64,000 nucleotides of DNA from Chitinophagales bacterium. Lineage in GTDB: Bacteria > Bacteroidota > Bacteroidia > Chitinophagales > UBA10324. The notes under the pieces are model-generated. The model was not told where the DNA came from and searched no databases. It saw only the letters and a list, made by a program, of their open reading frames with translations. Position numbers and translations under genes: made by a program. Positions 1 through 8,322 of this stretch are shown here, piece by piece (position 1 is the first letter of the stretch; every line of letters starts with the position of its first letter). Location: the NCBI GenBank assembly GCA_019694975.1, contig JAIBAY010000003.1:496001-560000 (forward strand). The letters are read 5' to 3'.

Positions 1-192
1 ATCGGCACAGGATCACTCCAGGTATTTTGAGACAGCTGCTAATAATAAAATCCAATTGGAGATTGTGAACAGGAAAATAATTCTGTTATTTTTCTTTCGG
101 CACGCGACGTGCAACGCCTCTTAGCATGGTCATGGTAACGGTTACAAAAAAATCATCTGCTGCAGCAGCTTTTGAAATAGTAATTTGACGGC
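1..192. other. Leader region with fragment of a dispersed repeat
   Basis: There is no gene here. Positions 8-43 resemble 43268-43303 at about 30 of 36 positions, sharing the core GGTATTTTGAGA followed by (C/T)AGCT. At 43 kb that sequence directly follows two perfect hairpins, so the piece at the window start is probably the right end of the same intergenic repeat, cut by the window edge. Nothing else is recognised before the ATG at 193. Confidence 0.5.
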
Positions 193-1464
193 ATGAAAGC
201 TATCATTAAAATATTCTCCGGCATCTTCCTCGGTGCTATGTTTGGATGGTTCCTTGGCTTTCTCCGTTTGCCTTTTGTAGAAAAGAATTATTCCTTCCTG
301 CTCGGTTTCCTTGCCTGCCTCACACTGCTGTTGCTGGTGTTCTTACTGTTATCGGCACGAAATAAAAATACTTTGCTGCATCGGCTGTTTGCTAAAACAT
401 CTGCAGATGTTGCAGGCAAGACAGAAAATCGCAGGTTTGGCATTGCATGGATATTTGTGTCGGCATTAATTGTTGCCGGATGTCTGGTCATCTTCATAAT
501 GGTCTATCGTCAGAACATTTCATTGAAAGCTCAGTTGCAGCTGAAGGACAGAAAGTTACACGAACAGTTGGTACTCTTAGAGGCTGAAAAGCAAAGCAAT
601 ATGATTTCTCTGTTGGGCAATATCCTCGGTGATGCGGAGCAGGAATTAAAGAAAAATGGTTCCATCAGTGATACTGTTATTGCAAGAATCGCGGCACTAA
701 GCTATTCGCTGAAACCTTACAGCTATTTTCAGGGCGACAGTATTTCAGCAAATTTACGGAGCCCGGAAAGAGGTCAACTGTTATTGGCTTTGCTGCTGCT
801 GCACATGGATTCCGCTTCTTTCAGAAAGATCAAACAAAAGACATCTTTTGCCATGGCAGATCTGCAAAGAGCCAACCTGAAAAACGCCGACCTCAGTGGC
901 ATTGATTTAAGAGGCGCAGATCTGAAAGATGCAGCTCTTGAACAGGCAAATCTGAATGATGCTGACCTGCGGGATGCGATTCTGTGGGGAGCCAATCTGA
1001 ACAAGGCATCATTGCTTGAAGCCAATCTGAAACGGTCAGATATGCGTTGGACTACATTGAATGGTGCAGACATGCAATCGGCCAATTTGAACGGCGCGCA
1101 ATTATCGGACGCTCAGCTGTCAAAAGCTGATGCACGCAAAGCATCTGTACAATTTGCCCGCCTGGAAGGAACCATCATGCTGGAAGCAGATTTAACAGGC
1201 GCGAACTTTCTTGGCTCGGCGATGAGTAAGATAAACCTCGATCAGGCCGACTTAACAAAAACTGATTTAAGAATGACTGACCTGACGGAAGCTTCGTTAC
1301 ATGGATCAGCACTGCACATGGCACTGGTTGATTCCAACTGGACAGACAAGCTGCAGCAGTGGCGACTGACGGGATCGAAAGAAATTCAGGCTAACTACGA
1401 GGTGATCACTGATTCCCTTGATCAATGGAATCATAAGGTTTACAGGCTTCATAAAATGAAATAA
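193..1464 (+). CDS. Membrane-anchored pentapeptide-repeat protein
   Basis: The protein has 423 residues. Three hydrophobic segments (about 4-30, 34-55 and 84-105) anchor it in the inner membrane. A charged, probably coiled-coil stretch follows (about 108-135). From roughly residue 215 to 385 there is a long run of A(D/N)LxxA pentapeptides, which fold as a right-handed quadrilateral beta-helix. The biochemical role of such membrane pentapeptide proteins is generally unknown; the helix is a protein-interaction surface. The start is the ATG after TTTGACGGC. No clear operon partner is seen, because the next gene is convergent. It is not a gyrase-protecting Qnr protein: those are soluble and about 220 residues long. 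A second pentapeptide gene lies at 6997. Confidence 0.85.
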   Translation: MKAIIKIFSGIFLGAMFGWFLGFLRLPFVEKNYSFLLGFLACLTLLLLVFLLLSARNKNTLLHRLFAKTSADVAGKTENRRFGIAWIFVSALIVAGCLVIFIMVYRQNISLKAQLQLKDRKLHEQLVLLEAEKQSNMISLLGNILGDAEQELKKNGSISDTVIARIAALSYSLKPYSYFQGDSISANLRSPERGQLLLALLLLHMDSASFRKIKQKTSFAMADLQRANLKNADLSGIDLRGADLKDAALEQANLNDADLRDAILWGANLNKASLLEANLKRSDMRWTTLNGADMQSANLNGAQLSDAQLSKADARKASVQFARLEGTIMLEADLTGANFLGSAMSKINLDQADLTKTDLRMTDLTEASLHGSALHMALVDSNWTDKLQQWRLTGSKEIQANYEVITDSLDQWNHKVYRLHKMK

Positions 1465-1691
1465 GAAGAATTACAAACTTCGGTTTGATCAGCATCAATG
1501 GCGAATTCCTGATCGCTCCTGCTCAGCGCATTAATCCGCGATGTGTGATAAAACTGCAGCCGGCATTTGCTTTTACAAATGAGATGCTGCAATGGGAATG
1601 TCCCATTAAACCGGGACTACGCTAAATGACATATGCCGGCGTTGTGGCAGTTCATGCGGCTTCACCATTATCATTAATTCATTAGCCGCTG
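1465..1691. other. Convergent intergenic region with nested inverted repeats
   Basis: This lies between the 3' ends of two convergent genes. A perfect 7-bp hairpin AATGGGA-ATG-TCCCATT occupies 1591-1607. It is enclosed by the 8-bp arms GCCGGCAT (1559-1566) and ATGCCGGC (1633-1640). It could act as a bidirectional terminator or structured 3' end, although there is no convincing T-run. Confidence 0.4.
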
Positions 1692-2711
1692 TTAATAATA
1701 TTTTTCGAAAGACGCTGCACTTAACACCATATTCATCTTCCTCGTAAATTTCCACACCTGCTCATCTTCAGGCCTGAATGGTTCAAAACCAACCTGGAAA
1801 GCCCAGCTGAAATAATCCTGCAGATCATTCAGGTAGTCGGCCATTAATTGCGGTGTCCATAGCGTATTCCTGCCAAGTTGATATTCCTTTCTGAGCTGTT
1901 TGCCGACTTCCTGTCCCCATTCATTATTGATGATATCTACATAATTATCAACCGGACCTTCCGCCAAATCATTGATTTCTTTTTTTGAAAATTTTCCAAG
2001 GATCAGCTCCGGGTGATGATACCGTTCATGCGTGTCGCCGACAAAATCAGCAAGCCTTTCAGAAAAGCAGGAAGTGATAAATGCCTGTGCCGTCATATGA
2101 TTGAACGTGTTGAGGTATCCCTTTTCTGTGCTGTCTTTCGCCGTTTTAAATGCGGCGCCGGGTGTGTTGATATGACGTGCCATCGTTTGCGCAAGATTGA
2201 AAAAGGCGACATCACCTTCACCAAAAAGCAATGGCCTGACTCTTGACAGCAGGTACACTTTCTCAAGATCTTTCCTGCTGCGCACGGCATAAGGTGACCG
2301 GAACATGATGCTAAGGCGATCGAAGAAAGTGCCGTCCTTTGCATCGGCGATATCACCCTGACTGATGCCATACTGCAACACACTGATAACTTCCTTTCCA
2401 TTGCTGTGGTGCCTTATACAAACTTTCGCACCGCAGTGAATCGTGCTGTCGGTGTCTTTGTTTTCGTTGATATATTCAATCTGAATGACCGACTTCAATT
2501 CGCTGAAAGACGTAAACCTGGTTCCCAGTAAAGCTCCTTTTACAGCGCTATAGAGGGCATCAGCCGGAGGAACTTGTGTATCGCTGCCTGTTGAATTATC
2601 AAAACAACCATGGAGGTCATGATCACGCTGATCCTGATGTAGCCGGCTACAACCGGCGCAGCATACTGACAGCAGCGAGAACAGTAAAAAATTTTTATTC
2701 AGGATAATCAT
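1692..2711 (-). CDS. Putative lipoprotein with a DUF6973-like N..H / HE / NN motif pattern
   Basis: The protein has 339 residues. The N-terminus is a lipoprotein signal with the lipobox LLSVCCAGC, so it is predicted to be lipidated at Cys20/21 and membrane-bound. In the second half the pattern NTFNHMTAQAF, then GDTHERYHH, then DIINNEWGQEVG resembles the N-x3-H, HE and (D)xxNNxxG signature I associate with DUF6973-like domains. Those are of unknown function and are often attached to secreted or polymorphic proteins; I treat the resemblance as suggestive only. The ATG directly follows the stop codon of the upstream GH28 gene with no gap, so it is the last gene of the operon 6215 to 1692. The linkage to two glycosidases suggests, but does not prove, a role at the cell surface. 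Confidence 0.6.
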   Translation of the reverse strand: MIILNKNFLLFSLLSVCCAGCSRLHQDQRDHDLHGCFDNSTGSDTQVPPADALYSAVKGALLGTRFTSFSELKSVIQIEYINENKDTDSTIHCGAKVCIRHHSNGKEVISVLQYGISQGDIADAKDGTFFDRLSIMFRSPYAVRSRKDLEKVYLLSRVRPLLFGEGDVAFFNLAQTMARHINTPGAAFKTAKDSTEKGYLNTFNHMTAQAFITSCFSERLADFVGDTHERYHHPELILGKFSKKEINDLAEGPVDNYVDIINNEWGQEVGKQLRKEYQLGRNTLWTPQLMADYLNDLQDYFSWAFQVGFEPFRPEDEQVWKFTRKMNMVLSAASFEKYY

Positions 2712-4208
2712 CTACCAACGACCTATGGCCTGTTCATTATCAATTTTCACATGCTCCGTCTTATGCAAAATAAAATATTCCGGCTTACGGTCACCGCCGA
2801 TGCTCACGGAATCCATAACAAGTTTGCTGACATCATCAAAAACGAAAGCCGGGCGATAATCCGGTGCGCCAATGCTGAGCCTGATATTTTTCATGGATAA
2901 GCCATCGACATGCCGCACATAAAAACCCCAGGCAGGCAATTCACCAAACATTGAAAACTCCGGATAGCTGTCAATCTTTTCCGGCACGTCATCCAATCTT
3001 GAAAGCGGCATGTTGGCTAAGCCGTTATTGCCTCTTCCGGGATAACTGATTTCGATATTATCCAGCAAAACATTTTCCACTCGGTGGCCGGGAATTCCTG
3101 TAATGGAAGAAGGAAATGTATTGTGAAAGAAAGGCAAATCAGGTCCGCGGATTTCATAATCTTCATCCGGACGCCCGAATGCAACCTGCACTTTAATATT
3201 CTTCAGCGTAACATTTCTCAAAATACCGGCTTCACTGGCCGGGTTCCTGTCACCCAGCCTGATGAAGATGGCATTACCTGTATTCGCCGCTTTAATATCC
3301 TGAATCAGCACATCTTCCAGTGTTCCGCCATCAACACATTCAATGGCAATGGCTGAGCGGAACGTGTCATAGATCCTGATGCTTTCAATGGTGATGTTCC
3401 GGAATCCGCCATGCGACCTTGTACCGAATTTGATGGCGCTGGCACTTGAGCGAACAGTGCAGCTTGCGATATAGATGCTGTCGCAGGAATATGTTGCATC
3501 GTGTGACTTCAGGCAAATGCCGTCATCGGAAGAATTAATAATACAGTTGGTGACACGCACGTTACGGCAATCCTGAATGTCAATACCGTCATTGTTCCAG
3601 TAGGCATCACTATTCACCGTAACACTGTCAATCATAATATCAGCACATTGATCATAAGTCTGTACCCAACAGGCAGCATTCAACAGTGTCACATTGCGGA
3701 CCTTAATATTCTTACATCTTTCAAACTCGATGAGCTGAGGGCGCACGAGGTAAGAAGGCCTTCCCTCTTCAAAATTATAACTCGCACTATCGAGCTTCCC
3801 TGCATAAAATAAGCTGTCAATATTCAGCGCCAGGCGACGACCTTGTCCGTCAATTTTTCCTTTGCCGGTAATGGAGATATTGCTTTGTCCATCTGCAAGT
3901 ATCAGGGCAAACCACCGGTTTAGTTTTCTGTAATCATCACGGTTCGTGCTTCCGAGCAGCACCGCTTTATCCTGCAGGTACAATTCAACATTTGATTTTA
4001 AGATGATGCTGCCGGTTAAAAAAATTCCCGCAGGAACTATCACACGGCCGCCACCATTTTTATTTGCGGCATCAATGGCAGATTGTATAAAAGCGCTATT
4101 ATCAGTACGTCCGTCCGGTATGGCACCGTAATCTATGATATTATATTCCTGCGCCAACAGCATGCCCTTAGCGTTAAAAATCAGGAATATCATAAACACG
4201 ATCCGCAT
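2712..4208 (-). CDS. Glycoside hydrolase family 28 (polygalacturonase-like), secreted
   Basis: The protein has 498 residues, with a signal peptide ending near LLAQ (about residue 19). The body is a right-handed parallel beta-helix of the pectin-lyase fold. The GH28 catalytic elements are visible: NNDGID (canonical N-T/x-DGxD), SSDDGICLKS (the DD pair) and RSHGG (the G-H-G region), which give the inverting triad of aspartates plus histidine. Family members hydrolyse galacturonan or rhamnogalacturonan backbones. It sits 3 nt downstream of a GH106-like gene and abuts a lipoprotein gene, so the three form a minus-strand operon consistent with pectin (rhamnogalacturonan) breakdown. No SusC/SusD pair is in view, so this is not a complete polysaccharide utilisation locus. 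The exact substrate cannot be assigned. Confidence 0.88.
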   Translation of the reverse strand: MRIVFMIFLIFNAKGMLLAQEYNIIDYGAIPDGRTDNSAFIQSAIDAANKNGGGRVIVPAGIFLTGSIILKSNVELYLQDKAVLLGSTNRDDYRKLNRWFALILADGQSNISITGKGKIDGQGRRLALNIDSLFYAGKLDSASYNFEEGRPSYLVRPQLIEFERCKNIKVRNVTLLNAACWVQTYDQCADIMIDSVTVNSDAYWNNDGIDIQDCRNVRVTNCIINSSDDGICLKSHDATYSCDSIYIASCTVRSSASAIKFGTRSHGGFRNITIESIRIYDTFRSAIAIECVDGGTLEDVLIQDIKAANTGNAIFIRLGDRNPASEAGILRNVTLKNIKVQVAFGRPDEDYEIRGPDLPFFHNTFPSSITGIPGHRVENVLLDNIEISYPGRGNNGLANMPLSRLDDVPEKIDSYPEFSMFGELPAWGFYVRHVDGLSMKNIRLSIGAPDYRPAFVFDDVSKLVMDSVSIGGDRKPEYFILHKTEHVKIDNEQAIGRW

Positions 4209-4211
4209 CGC

Positions 4212-6215
4212 TTAAAAGTATGTTTTCTGTTGTTCCCGTTGCCGCACTTCAGGATCCTTCGGCACAAACGTAATATCAACGAATTTCATTTTACCATCCG
4301 GTGAGATCTTTATCAAAAGCGATTGATAAGGTTTGAATTCAAATTGCTGATGTATCACTTTTCCATTGATATGCAAGGTCAGTTCACGGTAGTCGGATTT
4401 CATCATCAGTGATTGGCCCGAATAAACAGGGTATTGCAAATCTTTCGATCGCAGCTGAGCCAGGAAGAGGTATTTGGTGCCATCGCTTTCTTCCCTGCAC
4501 CAGTATTCCGGCAAGCTATCACCTGCGATAAGCGGCGCGTGCGGCACCACTGCTTCAAAACGCTGTGAAACATTTTTCAATGAAGACAACTCCTGCAGCA
4601 TCGTTGCGTAGTCAGGCGATTTTACAAAACCCGGTTGCTTCGGCAGACGCTTCAGGCAAACCGACAAACCATCTTTGGCAAACTCCAGCACTTTTTTCAG
4701 TGCACGCATATCCATGTACTCCACATCAATGTAAAGTGAAGAGAATGCCGCATCTCCAACCGTCAATCTTTTATCCTCATACTTTGCTGCTTCCAAAAAA
4801 TGACGGTTGATCCAGATGGGATGATAACCTTCCGTTTCTTCCGGAGGATACACGTATCGCAATTCATATTCTCCCCAAACCCATACACGCTGCCGCTCGG
4901 GAGGATAGGCGCCTTTCATCACACCGTCTTCATAAGGAATATATACAGCCACATCTGTGTATGTTCTTCCTTTTTGCATATAGCCGGAAACTTTTTCGAT
5001 ATATGAATTGAAGGAAGGTAATTCCGGTGTCAGGCTGCCGTTCGGACCAAAATAAGTGGTGGCAAAAAAATCAACTGAATCGGAACCGGCAGGATTATAC
5101 GGCATGCCATGATAAACATGATGATTGATTCCCTGCGCGAACAATGCATCAGCCACCATTTTAAGATCAGCTGTTTGTTCCTGCCGCAGGTAAGTTGCGG
5201 GAAATCCATACATGCACGTAAAGGTCTCGCTGGATACTGTATTTTTTGAAGCGAGACAGGCAGCAGAACTCACAATCCTGCCATAGCGCGGGTTGTTCAG
5301 CATGGCTTCCGTTTCAGGAATATCGGCGAGGGAATAGAGTGTCATCACATCGGCAGGCGCTCCGAGGCATTGCACTTTTGACCATACGCCAAGCTCCCTG
5401 CATTTATCGGCGAAGGGTTTGTAATAACCGTTGGTAACATAATCATCCAGATGCAGCATGTAATCGTACCGCACATCAGGAAAGGAATCGAGGCCGGCTT
5501 CCATATATGGAATAATGTCGTACCCGAATTTTTCACGAAATGTCTTTTCAAAACCTTCAGTCCAGATTTTATTGGTGGCGTTAAGTTTGATCTCCCACGA
5601 ATCCGTAAACAGTGAGGATTTCGATCCTTTCAATGCATTTTTCAGCGCAGGTATCAGCGGTGCTGCGTAAAGTTTAAAGGCATTGCTGTCGAGGTGATTG
5701 ATTACCCATTGTGTATCGGGATACGTCCATGCATACGTTAACGCCTGCCTGAAAGCAGTGTCGCCATAAATCTGTGTGCTATGTGCTTTATCAATGTAGT
5801 TAGCTGCAATGATCCAGGCGCTGCCAAAGGTAAAATCGCAGGATAGTCCGATAGAGTCAGCATATGATTTTGCATAGGCCACCATCTCCGACCATTCAGG
5901 GCTTAGCCATTTTTGCGCAGAGGTATCAACAGGATAATGGCGATTGTATTTTTCTGCATACATTTTCTGATAGCGATACAATGGATACAACCAGCAAATT
6001 TCCACGCCGCCAAAATTCATCTCCTTCACCCAATCAAGCTGATGTTTTATGTCCGGTTTTTTTATCTCGGTAGCGAACCACCACCACCTGACAAATGGTT
6101 TTGACGTGTTGTAATAAGCATCACTTTCAAGGGAAGGTGTTGCATTTTGCCTGCAGCCATGCAGCGAGCCTAATGTTAAACCACTCAGCAACAAAATGAA
6201 GCAATATAATTTCAT
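4212..6215 (-). CDS. GH106-like glycosyl hydrolase (possible alpha-L-rhamnosidase), lipoprotein
   Basis: The ATG at 6213-6215 gives 667 residues; a TTG three codons earlier also opens the frame. The N-terminus has a lipoprotein-type signal ending at LGSLHGC. The motif PFVRWWWFATEI (about 42-53) followed by LDWVKEMNFGGVEI is the opening of the catalytic barrel in the GH106-type rhamnosidase superfamily of Bacteroidota. The protein is shorter than typical GH106 enzymes (often 900-1100 residues) and may lack accessory sandwich domains, although a beta-rich C-terminus is present. The substrate is inferred from the partner GH28 gene 3 nt downstream: rhamnose on pectic side chains would fit. Another TIM-barrel glycosidase family is possible. 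Confidence 0.72.
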   Translation of the reverse strand: MKLYCFILLLSGLTLGSLHGCRQNATPSLESDAYYNTSKPFVRWWWFATEIKKPDIKHQLDWVKEMNFGGVEICWLYPLYRYQKMYAEKYNRHYPVDTSAQKWLSPEWSEMVAYAKSYADSIGLSCDFTFGSAWIIAANYIDKAHSTQIYGDTAFRQALTYAWTYPDTQWVINHLDSNAFKLYAAPLIPALKNALKGSKSSLFTDSWEIKLNATNKIWTEGFEKTFREKFGYDIIPYMEAGLDSFPDVRYDYMLHLDDYVTNGYYKPFADKCRELGVWSKVQCLGAPADVMTLYSLADIPETEAMLNNPRYGRIVSSAACLASKNTVSSETFTCMYGFPATYLRQEQTADLKMVADALFAQGINHHVYHGMPYNPAGSDSVDFFATTYFGPNGSLTPELPSFNSYIEKVSGYMQKGRTYTDVAVYIPYEDGVMKGAYPPERQRVWVWGEYELRYVYPPEETEGYHPIWINRHFLEAAKYEDKRLTVGDAAFSSLYIDVEYMDMRALKKVLEFAKDGLSVCLKRLPKQPGFVKSPDYATMLQELSSLKNVSQRFEAVVPHAPLIAGDSLPEYWCREESDGTKYLFLAQLRSKDLQYPVYSGQSLMMKSDYRELTLHINGKVIHQQFEFKPYQSLLIKISPDGKMKFVDITFVPKDPEVRQREQQKTYF

Positions 6216-6376
6216 CCCATGCAAATTTATACAGAAGTCGTATTCCCTGAATAATATCTTCTGCGGGAGACTCTGTTCCGTCCTTAAGCATGATTATCTT
6301 TCATTTTAACTGAAGCGTTGAATCAAATCAGATTATTTTCGCACCAATATTTTCCACTAAAACTAATTTACAAATA

Positions 6377-6886
6377 ATGGGCACTGAAAATCCAAAGGTA
6401 TTTTTTGAAGTAACCGCTGACGGAGAAAAAGTCGGCAGAATCGTTTTTGAATTAAGAGCGGATATCGTTCCGAAGACGGCAGAAAATTTCCGGGCACTGT
6501 GTACCGGAGAAAAAGGTTTCGGCTATAAGGGATCAGGTTTTCACAGGATCATTCCTTCTTTCATGTGCCAGGGAGGTGATTTCACCAATGGTAACGGGAC
6601 CGGTGGAAAAAGCATTTACGGAAATAAATTCCCCGATGAAAACTTTACGCTCAAACATACGGAAGCCGGTTTGCTCTCTATGGCCAATGCCGGACCGAAT
6701 ACAAATGGTTCACAGTTTTTTATCACTACTGTTCCTACGCCGTGGCTGGATGGTAACCACACGGTATTCGGAAAAGTGATTGAAGGAATGGATGTAGTTA
6801 CCAAAATAGAATCATTCGGCAGCCGGAGCGGTGCCACTTCCAAAAAGGTGGTGATTGCAGATTGCGGGGAAGTAACCGGAAAATAA
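6377..6886 (+). CDS. Cyclophilin-type peptidyl-prolyl cis-trans isomerase
   Basis: The protein has 169 residues with no signal peptide, so it is predicted to be cytoplasmic. It is a full-length cyclophilin A-like domain. Visible active-site motifs are [25 protein letters not shown], given here only in part (catalytic Arg in [15 protein letters not shown]), then [18 protein letters not shown], and [14 protein letters not shown] with the Trp that usually contacts cyclosporin. The sequence is notably eukaryote-like (LCTGEKG insert), as is common for the single-domain cyclophilin of Bacteroidota. It catalyses cis-trans isomerisation of X-Pro bonds during protein folding. It lies alone between divergent and unrelated genes, so it is probably monocistronic. 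Confidence 0.95.
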   Translation: MGTENPKVFFEVTADGEKVGRIVFELRADIVPKTAENFRALCTGEKGFGYKGSGFHRIIPSFMCQGGDFTNGNGTGGKSIYGNKFPDENFTLKHTEAGLLSMANAGPNTNGSQFFITTVPTPWLDGNHTVFGKVIEGMDVVTKIESFGSRSGATSKKVVIADCGEVTGK

Positions 6887-6996
6887 AATCGCGCAAGCTG
6901 TAAAAAGGCTATTGATCTCTTTAATAAAATTTTAGCCTTGCGTGATAAATTGTAAAGCAATATTCCCGGCAGTCGTGCATAACACCATTTGAATCC

Positions 6997-8211
6997 ATGG
7001 CCAACAAAGAGCACATAGCAGCAATAAATAAAGGTGTTGAATACTGGAACAACTGGAGAAATGAAAATCCGGTTTCCATTGATCTCCGTGCAGCAGATCT
7101 GAGTAAGCTCAATCTAAATGGTGCTGATCTGAAAAGTGCTGATCTGAGTGATGCGAAATTATTCAAAACCAAACTTTGTAAAGCCGATCTGACGCAAGCA
7201 AATCTTAAGGGCGCCAGTCTGTGGAATTCAGATCTTACAAATGCGATCCTAAATAAAGCCAACCTGACGGAAGCGGATTTGAACGGAACAAAACTCAATG
7301 ACGCTGACATCACAGGTGCTAAACTATTCAGGGCGAAACTTTACAGAGCCAGTTTGCAACGCGCCATTTTAACCCATGCCGATTTTAGCGGAGCGAATTT
7401 AAAAGAAGCGAATCTGACCGGTTGCAATCTTGCATCGGCAAAGTTCGACGGAGCCAGGCTCACACAATGCAACCTAACGGGAGCCAACCTGAACAAGGCA
7501 TCGCTGTCGCATGCGGTTTGCGTGCATACAAAATTTACCAACGCAACCATGGATTATGCAACCATCTACGGCATTGCTGTATGGGATATTGATGTGGAAG
7601 GACTCGTACAAAAAAACCTCGTCATAACGCCGGCAGGTGTTCCGGAAATAACAGTTGACAATATTGAAGTGGCACAATTCATCTACCTGATTTTAAACAA
7701 TAAAAAGATCAGGGATGTAATCGGAACTGTCGCAAAGAAAGGCGTGCTGATACTCGGAAGATTTTCTGCCGAAAGAAAAAAAATACTGAATGCCATCCGG
7801 GAAAAGCTCCGCGAACATGACTATGTGCCCATCATGTTTGATTTTGAAAAAGCAACAGAAAGGGACTTGACGGAAACAATTAAGTTGCTGGCCGGCATGT
7901 CGAGGTTTGTAATTGCAGACATTACGAATCCGAAGAGTGCACCACTTGAGCTCCAGGCAACCGTGCCGGATTATAAAATTCCGTTTTTACCCATTATACA
8001 AAAAGGAGAAAAACCATTCGCGCTGTTTTATGATTTACAGCCTAAGTATAATTGGGTATTGGATCTTATTGAATATGATACTGAAACCGATTTGCTGTCG
8101 GGTTTTGAGAAAGGAATTCTTGACAGGGCATTGGCAGCAGAAAAAATAATAGCAGGTCAAAGGAGATCTGCCGTATCGGGAAAGCTCAGTTTTAATGATT
8201 ATAACGCATAG
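6997..8211 (+). CDS. Pentapeptide-repeat protein with C-terminal TIR-like domain
   Basis: The protein has 404 residues, is soluble and has no signal peptide. A short helical start (INKGVEYWNNWRNENP) leads into about 33 consecutive A(D/N)LxxA pentapeptides (roughly 25-195). After a linker of about 45 residues comes an alpha/beta domain (about 240-385). Its strands are GVLILGRFS, YVPIMFDFEK and RFVIADITNP, followed by an ELQATVPD segment. This arrangement matches the TIR-like or nucleoside-deoxyribosyltransferase-like fold seen behind pentapeptide repeats in other bacteria. TIR-like domains commonly cleave or sense NAD-type nucleotides, and many act in antiphage immunity. Activity here is unproven; candidate acidic residues sit in the FDFEK and RDLTET segments. 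No partner gene is adjacent (cyclophilin upstream, sensor kinase downstream). Confidence 0.78.
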   Translation: MANKEHIAAINKGVEYWNNWRNENPVSIDLRAADLSKLNLNGADLKSADLSDAKLFKTKLCKADLTQANLKGASLWNSDLTNAILNKANLTEADLNGTKLNDADITGAKLFRAKLYRASLQRAILTHADFSGANLKEANLTGCNLASAKFDGARLTQCNLTGANLNKASLSHAVCVHTKFTNATMDYATIYGIAVWDIDVEGLVQKNLVITPAGVPEITVDNIEVAQFIYLILNNKKIRDVIGTVAKKGVLILGRFSAERKKILNAIREKLREHDYVPIMFDFEKATERDLTETIKLLAGMSRFVIADITNPKSAPLELQATVPDYKIPFLPIIQKGEKPFALFYDLQPKYNWVLDLIEYDTETDLLSGFEKGILDRALAAEKIIAGQRRSAVSGKLSFNDYNA

Positions 8212-8322
8212 CTCCCATAACCTGCAATGCCTGATGTTTGCCTGCAGGCTGCTACCGGTAACAGAATCAGCTTCGCCTATTTGAAATAAAATTGACACTA
8301 AATATTATCTTGTTCCATCAAC

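Noticed and set aside
774..1085. Antisense open frame within the first pentapeptide gene, with similar frames at 6921-7313 and 7341-7550
   Set aside because: Pentapeptide repeats of Ala-Asn/Asp-Leu codons produce long antisense frames without stops (Arg/Ser/Phe-rich). They have no independent support.
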